Shown here piece after piece: positions 35,486-45,029 of a DNA stretch of 64,000 nt (position 1 is its first letter; each line of letters begins with the position of its first letter). Made by a program: the position numbers and the translations under genes. The stretch is from Anaerolineae bacterium (GTDB taxonomy: Bacteria > Chloroflexota > Anaerolineae > Aggregatilineales > Phototrophicaceae), in the NCBI GenBank assembly GCA_030950085.1, contig JAUZRW010000023.1, forward strand, positions 1-64,000, in the 5' to 3' direction. The notes under the pieces are model-generated. The model saw nothing but the letters and a program-made list of their open reading frames with translations, did no database searches and was not told the DNA's origin.

Positions 35486-36406
35486 CTATGCCTTAGAGAG
35501 TGTCGCCTGAATTGCCTCTGGTTTTTTGCGCTCTTTACCGAATGCCAGCAGAGCAACACCTGTCAGAATGACAATCATAGCTACAATACCTGTTGTTGTG
35601 ATACTTTCATCAGCAAAGAAAACCCCCAACATCACAGCTATCACTGGATTCACATAGGCATAGCTTGTTGCCAAAGAAGGGCGGACAGTTCGCACCAGAT
35701 ATATATAAGCAGTGAAGGTAATCAGCGAACTTATAATTGTCAGATAGAAAAAGCCGAATACTGCTTGTTGGGTAGGAAAGGTTGTCATGCTTTCGCCCGC
35801 AAAATAGCTGATGAAAACGAGAACAAAAGCACCGCCTAGCAATTGAAACGCCGCACTCATAAACCCCTCCGGCATGTTCAAACGACGACTCCACATTGAA
35901 GCAAATGCCCACATCATGGGCCCCACAATCAAAGCCATCGCCCCGATAGGATTACCACGCATTCCGTTTTCCATGTTCAAAATAACGATTCCTATTAAGC
36001 CTATCAATAAGCCTATCCATTCCAGCCGGTTGGGCCATTTGCCCCACAATCCCACAAAAATAGCAGCCCATATCGGCGTGGCAGCAACGCCTAAAGCCGT
36101 CAATCCTGATTCAACCCACTTCTCTGAAAATGCGACCAAACCAGCACCACCACCAAACATGATTGCGCCGACTAAAATTGCATTCCATGTTTGTGCTTTT
36201 GATGGGATGGTTTGTTTACGCATGAGGGCAATAGCGACTAACGAAATCCCAGCAAGAAAAGACCGCCCACCAGTCAACATGAAAGGCGGAATACTATCAA
36301 TCGTGAAACGAATCACCAGATAAGTTGACCCCCAAACGATATAGACTATCAGCAGTGCCAACAAAACAGGGATTGAAATATTATGCAATGTCAATTTGAT
36401 ATTCAT
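35486..36406 (-). CDS. DMT-superfamily (EamA) exporter
   Basis: A 306-residue carrier with ten predicted helices arranged as two EamA repeats. The first begins VYIVWGSTYLVIRFTIDSIPPFMLTGGRSFLAG and the second FASMWSRRLNMPEGFMSAAFQLLGGAF. It ends TGIVAMIVILTGVALLAFGKERKKPE. The start resembles YdcZ/RhaT-like drug/metabolite exporters; the substrate is not predictable. Monocistronic, ATG 36406. Confidence 0.88.
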   Translation of the reverse strand: MNIKLTLHNISIPVLLALLIVYIVWGSTYLVIRFTIDSIPPFMLTGGRSFLAGISLVAIALMRKQTIPSKAQTWNAILVGAIMFGGGAGLVAFSEKWVESGLTALGVAATPIWAAIFVGLWGKWPNRLEWIGLLIGLIGIVILNMENGMRGNPIGAMALIVGPMMWAFASMWSRRLNMPEGFMSAAFQLLGGAFVLVFISYFAGESMTTFPTQQAVFGFFYLTIISSLITFTAYIYLVRTVRPSLATSYAYVNPVIAVMLGVFFADESITTTGIVAMIVILTGVALLAFGKERKKPEAIQATLSKA

Positions 36407-36631
36407 GAGTGTAACAAGTGTCCAAAAGTGAAATGTGCAATAGTGTCAGTTTGGGCGATAAACAGAGGCTTGTCTATGACCAATACAACCACGATTACGC
36501 GCTTTCTAAAGACGAATCTTACCCCTAGTACTTGGGGGGATTTTGTCCTGTTACAAAATATTTATGCTTTTGCTTAAGGATTGTATGATTAAATGTGAAG
36601 GGTATCACAAGTTCATCACAATGGAGCGCAC

Positions 36632-37585
36632 ATGCAGCAAGTATCGGAAAATCACGCAACAACTTCAAACACGCTTATCAAAGCCTTCATGCAGACAATC
36701 CAAGAAGCGGTGGTGATTGAAGACCATAAATTGGAACTGATTCTCGCTACGATGTTGGCGCGTGGTCATGTCTTACTAGAAGATATCCCCGGTATTGGTA
36801 AAACCATGGTTGCCAAAGCGATTGCCAAGTCGATGCGAGCGAGTTTTAAGCGCGTTCAGTGTACCCCCGACTTACTACCAAGTGATATTACAGGTAGTGC
36901 TATTTTCAATCAACGTGAGCAAACATTTGATTTTGTTGCGGGTCCACTCTTTGCAAATCTCGTTTTGGTGGATGAAATTAACCGCGCCTCGCCACGCACA
37001 CAATCAAGCCTCTTAGAAGCGATGGCAGAAGGTCAGGTGACGACGGATGGCACGACACGCAACTTGCCCAACCCCTTTTTCATCATTGCCACACAGAATC
37101 CTATCGAAATGGCAGGAACGTTCCCTTTGCCAGAGGCACAATTAGACCGCTTTCTCGTCATGCTAGATTTGGGCTATCCCGAATATATGGACGAAGTGAC
37201 AATTTTGGAGCGCGAAGAACGCGACAATCCACTAGAAAATGTCGAAGCGGTGTTGGATATGCAAGATATCATTAACTTGCAAAATCAAACTCGTGATGTG
37301 GCTGTCGTGCGCCCTTTGAAAGAGTATATTGTCAACATTAACACGGCGACGCGGACTCATGCCGATGTTGTTTTGGGAATTAGTCCGCGAGGGGGTGTTG
37401 CCTTACAACGTTGCGCCCAAGCACTAGCCCTCATTCGCGGACGGTCATTTGTCACGCCCGATGACATCAAATCTGCGGTGTATGCTGTTGGGACACATCG
37501 TATTTTGACCCGTGATAGAAAGCCTGATACTGCCAAGCAAGTCATTAGCGATGTTCTAAGCAATATTCGTGTTCCAGTGGAATGA
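36632..37585 (+). CDS. MoxR-family AAA+ ATPase
   Basis: A 317-residue AAA+ protein with Walker A EDIPGIGKTMVAKAIAKSM, Walker B LVLVDEINRASP, sensor 1 FFIIATQNPIE, the Arg finger/PEAQLDRF motif and sensor 2 GISPRGGVALQRCAQALALIRGR. MoxR proteins act as chaperone-like ATPases together with DUF58/VWA partners, as here with the DUF58 gene at 38185. First gene of a plus-strand operon moxR - hydrolase - DUF58 - (two inserted genes) - transglutaminase. Confidence 0.94.
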   Translation: MQQVSENHATTSNTLIKAFMQTIQEAVVIEDHKLELILATMLARGHVLLEDIPGIGKTMVAKAIAKSMRASFKRVQCTPDLLPSDITGSAIFNQREQTFDFVAGPLFANLVLVDEINRASPRTQSSLLEAMAEGQVTTDGTTRNLPNPFFIIATQNPIEMAGTFPLPEAQLDRFLVMLDLGYPEYMDEVTILEREERDNPLENVEAVLDMQDIINLQNQTRDVAVVRPLKEYIVNINTATRTHADVVLGISPRGGVALQRCAQALALIRGRSFVTPDDIKSAVYAVGTHRILTRDRKPDTAKQVISDVLSNIRVPVE

Positions 37586-37592
37586 GAGAAAC

Positions 37593-38183
37593 ATGAACAT
37601 TGTTCGCAAAGTACCCTATCGCAAAATCGACGGTGACTTCCTGCATTTTGACTTGTACGACCCCGAAGATGACGCTGCTCAAGTCATCATCTATATGGCA
37701 GATGGATTCAATCGCAGCCAAATGGACTCGCGGATTCTGCCTCGTCTGCTAGAGGCGAAATATGCTGTGGCGACGATTAGTTATCGTGATATTGAAGATT
37801 GCCGTTACGCGATACGCTGATTACAGACCAATCTCGCCGATGGTGACTTTAACGCTGATTCAATCGGCTTATGGGGAGTCGATTCCGGTGGATTCATTGC
37901 GCTACAATTGGGTTTACAGGGAGAAGCGAATGCCATTTGCACGATGCAAGTCAATTTCCCGAAAACAGGGTTACACGAAGATATAGCAGATGAGGCAGCC
38001 GTATTTTTGATGTTACAGGCAAATGACCATCCCAACATGAAGCAGATGCAGCAATTAGACAAGGCATTACACGGCGCAGAGGTCGCTTCACAATTGATTA
38101 GTCTCGATGGTGGCGATTTATCAGACTCGGCGGCAGAGACCATTGCCAACATGATGCACACATTCTTCAAGCGGTGGTTATAA
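37593..38183 (+). pseudogene. Alpha/beta-hydrolase-like gene interrupted by one in-frame stop
   Basis: From ATG 37593 the frame runs 75 codons (FHFDLYDPEDDAAQVIIYMADGFNRS, then VATISYRDIEDCRYAIR) to a TGA at 37818-37820. It continues in the same frame (LQTNLADGDFNADSIGLWGVDSGGFIALQLG...) to the TAA at 38181-38183. The order of strands and the GVDSGGF turn after LW look like an alpha/beta hydrolase, where a Trp (TGG) often occupies the stop position. The full frame fits exactly between moxR (stop 37585) and the DUF58 ATG (38185), so it was one cistron. Other genes here end in TGA, so the code is standard. Either a real nonsense mutation or a one-base sequence error. Confidence 0.75.
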
Positions 38184-38184
38184 G

Positions 38185-39375
38185 ATGCCGACTAGCCGAT
38201 TCTATTCATTCTTATTTGCAGCTTTCGTGTTTTACTTCTTGGCGAATCAAACGCAAATTGGCTGGTTATTTGTTGTTTCGGCATTGTTGGGCGGAATCTT
38301 ACTAGCTGGATTTTTCTTGAATCGCCGTTCACTCAAAAATATCGCTGGCAGTAGACAATTATCTATTCCAGAAGATGAAGCCTTGCACGAAGGCGCTGAT
38401 TTGACGATTACGCTACAAGTCGATAATCAGCGCACTGTCGCGGCGGCACATCTGCATATCTTAGAACACTGTCCACTTGCTGCGCCCGATAGTGACGAAC
38501 ATCATTTGCCGATGTTCATTCCCACTTTGTCAGAAAATGTGCAATTCGATTATGCTTTTACAGTGCATCGACGCGGCGTATTTCATTTTCCACCGCTAAA
38601 AATGACTTCGCGTGCGCCCTTTGGTTTTTTCAAAAAAAAGGGGCAAATTGATGTGCCAACTTCTGTTTTAGTCTATCCCGAAGTGAAAAAAATGCGACGT
38701 TTTGCCTTATTAGACCGTCAACCGGCGGCACAATTATCAAATCCGCGTGCAGGAATCGGCAATGAAGTTATCGGCGTGCGCGAGTATCGACGCGGTGATT
38801 CGCAACGACACATTCATTGGCGCAGTGTTGCCCGTCGCGGACAACTCATCAGCAAAGAATTTGCCGAAGAAATCCAACCCGGTATAACGATTGTACTCGA
38901 TAGATATGCCCCTATTTCAACAGAAACGAAACATAATCCCTTTGAAATAGCAATTAAATGTGCGGTCACGATGGCGGAATATGCCATGCGAAACCATTAT
39001 CCGGTGCATCTCGCTGTTGATAACGAAGATATGGCTTTTCCGCAGGGCGCATTGGTTTGGGATGCCCTGATGCAATACACAGCACGAGTCGAATCGCGCC
39101 AAACTCAGAACTTATCGGATGTAATGTCTTATCAACCGATGCAGCAATTTGTGGCGATTGCGTTATCTTGGGCAGATGAGGCGCTACTTGAAACATTGTT
39201 TGTGATGAAGCATCGCGGCTATAACTTATTCGTTGCCATCCCTGACCCATCATCTTTCCCACTGGATACTGATGTTTCAGCACAGAGCATGAAGTCCGCA
39301 CTCGAACAAGCTGGCATTGATGCAGTTCTCATTAGTCATGGCGACAATTGGGCAGAGAAATTGAGTGATAGATAA
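38185..39375 (+). CDS. DUF58 domain protein
   Basis: 396 residues: two N-terminal TM helices (FYSFLFAAFVFYFLANQTQIGWLFVVSALLGGILLAGFFL), a beta-rich region, then the DUF58 signature with GIGNEVIGVREYRRGDSQRHIHWRSVARRGQLISKEF, followed by a VWA-like half with ITIVLDR. DUF58 proteins partner MoxR ATPases and usually sit with transglutaminase-like proteins. It begins one base after the stop of the hydrolase frame. Role in the cell envelope is inferred. Confidence 0.9.
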   Translation: MPTSRFYSFLFAAFVFYFLANQTQIGWLFVVSALLGGILLAGFFLNRRSLKNIAGSRQLSIPEDEALHEGADLTITLQVDNQRTVAAAHLHILEHCPLAAPDSDEHHLPMFIPTLSENVQFDYAFTVHRRGVFHFPPLKMTSRAPFGFFKKKGQIDVPTSVLVYPEVKKMRRFALLDRQPAAQLSNPRAGIGNEVIGVREYRRGDSQRHIHWRSVARRGQLISKEFAEEIQPGITIVLDRYAPISTETKHNPFEIAIKCAVTMAEYAMRNHYPVHLAVDNEDMAFPQGALVWDALMQYTARVESRQTQNLSDVMSYQPMQQFVAIALSWADEALLETLFVMKHRGYNLFVAIPDPSSFPLDTDVSAQSMKSALEQAGIDAVLISHGDNWAEKLSDR

Positions 39376-39481
39376 GTAATTGCGATAAATTTTTCTATGT
39401 GTGTAGAAAGTTGCCAAATTCATACTGCAACTATACAATCAGCAATATGATTAATGGTTTATGCTAATGTTAGGTAGATTT

Positions 39482-39886
39482 ATGGATTGGGCTTCCCATT
39501 TTCCGTCTAACTGTCCACCTGAAGATGCAGAATTTCCAAATAGCACATACTTCAGACTCATAGATGGAAAAACAATTAAAGCGAAGAATTTCAAATCTTA
39601 TAGAGAGCTATATCCAGAAAGAGAATTCAGAGTACCAGAATGTCAAGCTGTAGGATTATCCGTGTATACAGACATCAAAGACATCGGAAGCCTTATCAGG
39701 AGAAATCCTGCGTTGAGGAAAAAACGAGGCAGAAATAAGTTGCAATTGGCAAAAGGGGATGTTACTTCGGATTGGGGAAAAATAAAAAATACCCGAAGTA
39801 TTGAACTATCTCACCATACATGGTGGATTCCATTAGGTAAAGAACCATGGGAAATTTTCGTATTAGTCAATTTTCCAGAGGAATAG
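39482..39886 (+). CDS. Hypothetical protein, first gene of a two-gene insert
   Basis: About 134 residues (ATG 39482 has TAGG upstream; ATG 39461 and 39467 also in frame). It is basic in the centre (RRNPALRKKRGRNKLQLAKG) and carries WASHFPSNCPPEDAEF at the start, SVYTDIKDIGSLIRR, and a Trp-rich end (HHTWWIPLGKEPWEIFVLVNFP). No signal peptide or TM. I do not recognise the family. The base composition is visibly more A+T-rich than in flanking genes. Its stop is 5 bp before the next gene, so the two form a unit. Confidence 0.6.
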   Translation: MDWASHFPSNCPPEDAEFPNSTYFRLIDGKTIKAKNFKSYRELYPEREFRVPECQAVGLSVYTDIKDIGSLIRRNPALRKKRGRNKLQLAKGDVTSDWGKIKNTRSIELSHHTWWIPLGKEPWEIFVLVNFPEE

Positions 39887-39891
39887 TTACA

Positions 39892-40533
39892 ATGTCATTT
39901 TTACCGAGAAATACACAATTAGGTTATTTAGAGATTTTCGAAGTCTATGAGGTTTTCGACAAACCCATTCTTTTTGCTTGTCAAAACCGCGCTGGAACTA
40001 TGTACCTAGCCATTTGGGAAGACGAAGATGATGAGAACCTGACAGATACTTGGCTTTATGTTGCGGTATCACAAAATAGGTTAGAACAAATACGGGGCGG
40101 CAATATAGACCTCAAATCTGCATTCACTGATTCAGAAGATGAAATTGTTTATGAAGTCATCATTTCTCAGAACAACACTTCAAGAGTCAACACACTCACA
40201 TCGTTTGAGCTAACAGACGATAGATTGCCACTAGCAGGAGAAAAGCTATCTCTGCAACCTGCAATACGACGGAAAATCGAAGTTATTGGTATATTAACGG
40301 GTATGGTTCTAAGTACGAAACACTTTGAATTAGAAACGAATAGGCAAAAATATAAAGGATACATTGTTAAAGATGTCAATTTAGAAGATTGGGAATTTAT
40401 GAGACATGCTACCTTAAGCCAGCGATATAAAGCTGTGATTAGGGAAGTTATTACCCCAAAAATTGCTACGAGTGATACAAGCACGAATTATACCTTATTG
40501 TCCTTATCAGATGTAGATGCTTCTAAAGGGTAA
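39892..40533 (+). CDS. Hypothetical protein, possibly DUF6575-like, second gene of the insert
   Basis: 213 residues from ATG 39892 (MSFLPRNTQLGYLEIFEVYEVFDKPILFAC). The N-terminal stretch EVYEVFDKPILFACQNRAGTMYLAIWEDEDDENLTDTWLYVAVSQNRLEQIRGG resembles DUF6575-type proteins of accessory loci, as far as memory goes; this is not certain. The rest is mixed alpha/beta with no catalytic motif that I can name. A+T-rich like its partner. The stop at 40533 is one base before the transglutaminase ATG (TAATATG), so the pair is inserted without breaking the host operon. Confidence 0.6.
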   Translation: MSFLPRNTQLGYLEIFEVYEVFDKPILFACQNRAGTMYLAIWEDEDDENLTDTWLYVAVSQNRLEQIRGGNIDLKSAFTDSEDEIVYEVIISQNNTSRVNTLTSFELTDDRLPLAGEKLSLQPAIRRKIEVIGILTGMVLSTKHFELETNRQKYKGYIVKDVNLEDWEFMRHATLSQRYKAVIREVITPKIATSDTSTNYTLLSLSDVDASKG

Positions 40534-40534
40534 T

Positions 40535-42637
40535 ATGCTCAAATTTCTGACAAACCGTATCCCGCCTGAAATCAAAGTGCCGGAAGATTCGCTTCCGCTA
40601 CGAGGCATCACATTCGCGGCACAATCTATCGCGGCGGCGGCACTTGCTTATACGACTCAATTGTATTGGTTGTGGATACTCGGCTCACTGTTTTTAGCAT
40701 TTGGACATATTTTCGCTTATCGCACGCGCTATAATCCGCAAAAATGGGTGAAATACGCTGGCTTCCTGCTAGTCAATATCGCTGTTTGTGCCATGTTGAT
40801 AGCCATCGTCAGTGGCGTGCCTTATCCACAAGCGATGTTTGCTGTGTTGGTGATGGGCTTCGTCAGCATCGAAGTATTCAGCCGCTTGAATCTCTACTCA
40901 GCTTTGGGACTCGGATTTGTCAATATTTACACCGCCGCTACGCTCAGTCGTGATATAACTTTTGCGCTCTTCCTCTTAGTATTCATCGGCGTGATGTTAG
41001 CCTTTCTATGGCGTGCCGATAGCGAAGATGGCGAAAAGCAGAATCGTTATATTTTACGCAGCACACAATCTGACAAAACAACATCCAAAACACGGCGCGG
41101 ATTGGTCAGTATGGGATGGCGTTTTGGTTTACTTGGATTCGTGCTGGCATTTGTCGTCTTCTTTATAACACCGCACTATGCCGCGACTCCCTTGTTCATG
41201 CCACTATCGCTGAGTCTACCTGTTCCTGTAAAAGCCTCGCCAAATCGTTCGGTGATAAATCCGGCGATTCCCTTGCTACAAATAGAAGGGCAACCTGCCA
41301 ATCCTGATGATTCCAGTGAATATTTTTTCGGCTTTGGCGAATCACTGGATTTGAGTTATCGAGGTGGACTGAGCGATACAATTATGATGTATGTCAGTAG
41401 TCCGGCATGGAGTTATTGGCGTGGTTATGCTTACGATACCTATAATGGGCAGTCATGGTATCAATCCAATACAGAGATAGACACACTTGCACCTGATGGT
41501 TACGCCCATTTCTCATTAACGGAAAACTCGGTATTGGACTTGTTCGTGCAGACCTTCTACATTGTCGAACCAATGCCCAATATTTTATGGTCGGGTGGGG
41601 ATGCTAAGGAAGTTTTCTTCCCCGCAGATGAAATTGGCATTGATAACACCGATGGTATCCGCGTGGGGAATGCACTGCCAGCAGGGACAATTTATGCGAT
41701 TGCGTCGCGGCGTGTCGATTTTGAAGCGGCTGCTCTGCGCCGTGATTCAGGCTATTTTAATCCACGCATTCGGGAACAATACTTGCAACTGCCGGACACC
41801 ATTACACAGCGCACTCGTGATTTAGCCCATGGTCTCGCGGATAATCAAACGACAAATTACGATAAAGTCATTGCGATTCGTGACCATCTACTGACCGAAT
41901 ATCCCTATGATTTTTTCCCCCCGCCACAATCGTTACAACAAGATTCTGTTGACCAATTTTTGTTTGAATTTGAGCGCGGATTCTGTGAGATGTATGTCAG
42001 TGCGATGGTTGTGATGCTACGCGAAATCGGGATTCCAGCCCGTTTTGTGGTCGGTTATGGCAGTGGCGACTACAACCCCTTCACAGGTTATTATGAAGTA
42101 CGGGCGAACGATGCCCATTCATGGGTCGAGGTTTATTTTGCTGATTTTGGTTGGATACCTTTTGAAGTGACCCCCGGCTGGGAAGGCAATCCTGAAACCG
42201 GAGTTGTGCAGCGTTGGGTTTTCTCAGATTTATTGTCAGGGGTAGATTTACCGCAAATTCCATTGGGCAGTGTAGCACAAGCAGGGGCATCCGCATTGGG
42301 TATTTTGTCATTACCATTATTGGTGATGGCAGGGATAGGTATGTTCGGTGCGGCGATTTATGGCGGATATCGTCTGTGGTTAAAGTGGTTGGCAAAGCAG
42401 GGCAGACGCTATCACACAGACCCCACGCGCAAAGCGATTTTCCGCGAATATCGTCGGATACAGCGTAAAATCGGCTCAGAGCGCGAAACGGGGCAAACTG
42501 TCCAAGAACATGCACAAGCCAATCCATCGCTCAAAGATATTGCTGATGCAGTTGATATCGCTGCCTATCGCCCGAAAGCGCCGGATAAGCGTATTTTGGC
42601 GAAAGTCAAACAGTGGTGGGAAAATCGAAAATTGTAA
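40535..42637 (+). CDS. Transglutaminase-like membrane protein (DUF3488/TgpA type)
   Basis: 700 residues. Five or six N-terminal TM helices (about 20-215) and one near 595-620 flank an extracytoplasmic transglutaminase-like domain. The catalytic triad is visible: Cys in ERGFCEMYVSAMVVMLREIGIPARFVVGY, His in ANDAHSWVEVYF, and the acidic partner in IPFEVTPGWE (Glu where Asp is usual). This is the TgpA-like protein that commonly closes MoxR-DUF58 operons. AAAGGG before ATG 40535 supports that start; ATG 40517 is also in frame. Confidence 0.9.
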   Translation: MLKFLTNRIPPEIKVPEDSLPLRGITFAAQSIAAAALAYTTQLYWLWILGSLFLAFGHIFAYRTRYNPQKWVKYAGFLLVNIAVCAMLIAIVSGVPYPQAMFAVLVMGFVSIEVFSRLNLYSALGLGFVNIYTAATLSRDITFALFLLVFIGVMLAFLWRADSEDGEKQNRYILRSTQSDKTTSKTRRGLVSMGWRFGLLGFVLAFVVFFITPHYAATPLFMPLSLSLPVPVKASPNRSVINPAIPLLQIEGQPANPDDSSEYFFGFGESLDLSYRGGLSDTIMMYVSSPAWSYWRGYAYDTYNGQSWYQSNTEIDTLAPDGYAHFSLTENSVLDLFVQTFYIVEPMPNILWSGGDAKEVFFPADEIGIDNTDGIRVGNALPAGTIYAIASRRVDFEAAALRRDSGYFNPRIREQYLQLPDTITQRTRDLAHGLADNQTTNYDKVIAIRDHLLTEYPYDFFPPPQSLQQDSVDQFLFEFERGFCEMYVSAMVVMLREIGIPARFVVGYGSGDYNPFTGYYEVRANDAHSWVEVYFADFGWIPFEVTPGWEGNPETGVVQRWVFSDLLSGVDLPQIPLGSVAQAGASALGILSLPLLVMAGIGMFGAAIYGGYRLWLKWLAKQGRRYHTDPTRKAIFREYRRIQRKIGSERETGQTVQEHAQANPSLKDIADAVDIAAYRPKAPDKRILAKVKQWWENRKL

Positions 42638-42979
42638 TAGTCGCGTTCAATCAGGTCAGGGTGAGTTTGTATTTTGCATATCACTAGTGATTATGACGCA
42701 CTTTTTTCATCTTCACAACAAATTCATATTTGATAATTTTAAGTGTCATAACTGATTTCTATTACGGGCAAAAAAGCCCCTTTCGGGGTTTCGCCGCGTC
42801 TCACACAAAATTGCAATATAAGACGAGTGTTAGGGCGTTATCGCAAATAGTTTGTTAAACAAGGTAGACAATATGACATCATTTTCAGATTGTCGATAAA
42901 AAATGCTTATCTCGCTATAATCTGGCACATTATGTTGGATGATTAACTTGGTGCGATGCACAAAACGAAGGTGTCATAA
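42638..42979. other. Gene-free leader of the amylosucrase-like gene
   Basis: 342 bp with repeat copy 3 at 42774-42863. Its first part GCCCC-TTTC-GGGG with A's before and T's after could also act as a terminator for the preceding operon. No gene is seen. Confidence 0.55.
42774..42863 (+). repeat. Dispersed ~88-bp repeat, copy 3
   Basis: It starts AAGCCCCTTTCGGGGTTTCG, then CGTCTCACACAAAATTGCAAT, AGACGAGTGTTAGGGCGT-TATCGCAAA and TAGTTTGTTAAACAAG. The blocks match copies 1 and 2 in order and spacing; it is closest to copy 1 in the middle (GTTAGGGCGTTATCGCA versus GTTAAGGTGTTATCGCA). Confidence 0.75.
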
Positions 42980-44914
42980 ATGGAACATCAGGAATGGTTG
43001 CAGAAACAAGCACAAATATCACTGTCGCGCTTACTACCGCGTTGTCAAGCGATTCTCAACAATGCGGATGATGCCGATAGTTTCTATGACCGTCTGCGGC
43101 ACGAGTTCCCACGACTATTTGCCTTACTCCACAATTTATATGGTCATCAATATGATTTCTTCTATCACTTAGAGCAAATCTTGTTGACAGCAGCGCGGCT
43201 GTTTGCCAATCGTCCACACGAATTACGCGCCTTAGACCGTAAACGTGAGAATGACCCACTATGGTTTCAATCCGAAAAAATGGTGGGGGGAGTCTGTTAT
43301 GTCGATTTATTCGCAGGTGATTTAGCCAAGATGCACGCTAAAATCCCTTATTTCAAAGAGTTAGGACTGACTTATCTTCATCTAATGCCACTCTTCAAAG
43401 CACCAGAGCGCAACAACGACGGCGGCTTTGCGATTAGTGATTACCGCGCAGTGAATCCCAAAATTGGCACAATGCAAGAACTCGCCGATTTAGCAGCAGA
43501 ACTACGGCACGAAGGTATCAGCCTTGTATTAGATTTTGTCTTTAACCATACATCTAATGAACACAAGTGGGCGCAGCAGGCTATAGCAGGGTATGAGGAA
43601 TATCAAAAATATTATTATATGTTCCCTGACCGCACGATGCCCGACGAATACGAAAAAACGCTGCGCGAAATTTTCCCTGAGCAAGCATCCGGCAATTTTA
43701 CCTATCAAGAAAAAATAAATAAGTGGGTTTGGACTTCTTTTTATGATTTTCAGTGGGACTTGAATTATAAGAATCTGACAGTATTCAATGCCATGCTGGG
43801 CGAAATGCTCTTTCTCGCCAATCAAGGAGTAGAAGTATTGCGCTTAGATGCTGTCGCCTTCATCTGGAAAGAACTTGGAACATCGTGCGAAAACCTACCA
43901 CAAGCGCATATGATTATCCAAGCCTATAATGCACTGGTTAAAATTGTTGCACCTGCTATGGTCTTCAAATCTGAGGCAATTGTGCATCCCGATGATGTTG
44001 CCCAATATATCAGTTGGGATGAAACTCCCATTTCTTATAATCCGACGTTGATGGCACTCTTGTGGGAATCTTTGGCGACAAGAAAAGTGAGTCTGTTACA
44101 AGCCTCCATGTCTAAACGCTTTGACTTGCCCAAAAAAACAACATGGGTTAATTATGTGCGCGTGCATGATGATATCGGTTGGACATTTGCTGATGAAGAT
44201 GCCGCCGAAGTCGCAATCAAGGGCTTCGACCATCGCCAATTCCTCAATCAATTCTATAGTGGGGAGTTTGAAGGTTCTTTTGCCAAGGGGATTCCGTTCG
44301 GAGTCAATCCACAAACGAAGGATATGCGAATCGCTGGTACAGGGGCTTCGTTAGTCGGTTTAGAACAGGCGATTGAATGTGAAAACGAACACCTCATTGA
44401 TATGGCACTCTGTCGTTTGCTACTCATCCACAGCATCATTATCAGCGTCGGGGGTATCCCTTTAATCTATCTCGGTGACGAAATCGCAACCCTCAATGAC
44501 TATAGCTATCTCAAGGATGACCAGAAAAAAGAAGATAGTCGCTGGGTGCATCGACCCTTCTTTAATTGGGAACGCGCCAAAAAACGCTACGATAAATCGA
44601 CAATCGAGGGACGCATATTTCAGAATCTCAAACATATGATTAACATCCGCAAAAAAACGCCTGTGATGGGCTTCGGCATGACAACCTTCTTCCCGACACA
44701 AAACGAGCATGTACTCGGCTATATTCGCAATGGGCAATTTCTTGGAATCGCTAATTTTTCCGAACGGACACAAGCGGTCTCGCAAACTGTCTTAGCAGCC
44801 TATAGCCCTATTCAAGCAGAGGCATTAGACTTACTCACAGAAAAAATGATATTGCTACAACCCCACATCATCTTAGAACCGTATCAATTCCGGTGGTTGA
44901 GTCTCGAACCGTAA
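42980..44914 (+). CDS. GH13 amylosucrase-like enzyme
   Basis: 644 residues, the usual amylosucrase length. A helical N-terminal domain (1-90) precedes the (beta/alpha)8 barrel. Catalytic nucleophile Asp is in VEVLRLDAVAF (about 290), acid/base Glu in FKSEAIVHP (about 332), and the transition-state Asp in YVRVHDDIGWTF (about 395). Also seen are DFVFNHTSNEHKW and GGIPLIYLGDE. Amylosucrase makes alpha-1,4-glucan from sucrose; sucrose hydrolase and other GH13_4 members share the fold. No signal peptide, hence cytoplasmic. AAGGTG precedes ATG 42980. No sugar-transport gene is adjacent. Confidence 0.87.
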   Translation: MEHQEWLQKQAQISLSRLLPRCQAILNNADDADSFYDRLRHEFPRLFALLHNLYGHQYDFFYHLEQILLTAARLFANRPHELRALDRKRENDPLWFQSEKMVGGVCYVDLFAGDLAKMHAKIPYFKELGLTYLHLMPLFKAPERNNDGGFAISDYRAVNPKIGTMQELADLAAELRHEGISLVLDFVFNHTSNEHKWAQQAIAGYEEYQKYYYMFPDRTMPDEYEKTLREIFPEQASGNFTYQEKINKWVWTSFYDFQWDLNYKNLTVFNAMLGEMLFLANQGVEVLRLDAVAFIWKELGTSCENLPQAHMIIQAYNALVKIVAPAMVFKSEAIVHPDDVAQYISWDETPISYNPTLMALLWESLATRKVSLLQASMSKRFDLPKKTTWVNYVRVHDDIGWTFADEDAAEVAIKGFDHRQFLNQFYSGEFEGSFAKGIPFGVNPQTKDMRIAGTGASLVGLEQAIECENEHLIDMALCRLLLIHSIIISVGGIPLIYLGDEIATLNDYSYLKDDQKKEDSRWVHRPFFNWERAKKRYDKSTIEGRIFQNLKHMINIRKKTPVMGFGMTTFFPTQNEHVLGYIRNGQFLGIANFSERTQAVSQTVLAAYSPIQAEALDLLTEKMILLQPHIILEPYQFRWLSLEP

Positions 44915-45029
44915 TCGTCAAGATTTGATGACAAAGCGACAGAATATAGCGAATCAACTTCCCTAGCTATAAGAATTCGGTTAAACTGAATACTATTAGG
45001 GAAATTTGTATGCTTATAGGGTTTGCTTG

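Noticed and set aside
37818-37820. TGA read as selenocysteine or Trp
   Set aside because: Genes such as moxR next door stop at TGA, no selenocysteine hairpin is apparent, and the position suits a plain Trp-to-stop change.
42774-42863. Plain intrinsic terminator
   Set aside because: The CCCC-TTTC-GGGG hairpin could terminate, but the whole ~88-bp block recurs upstream of another gene pair, so a repeat explains it better; both roles may hold.
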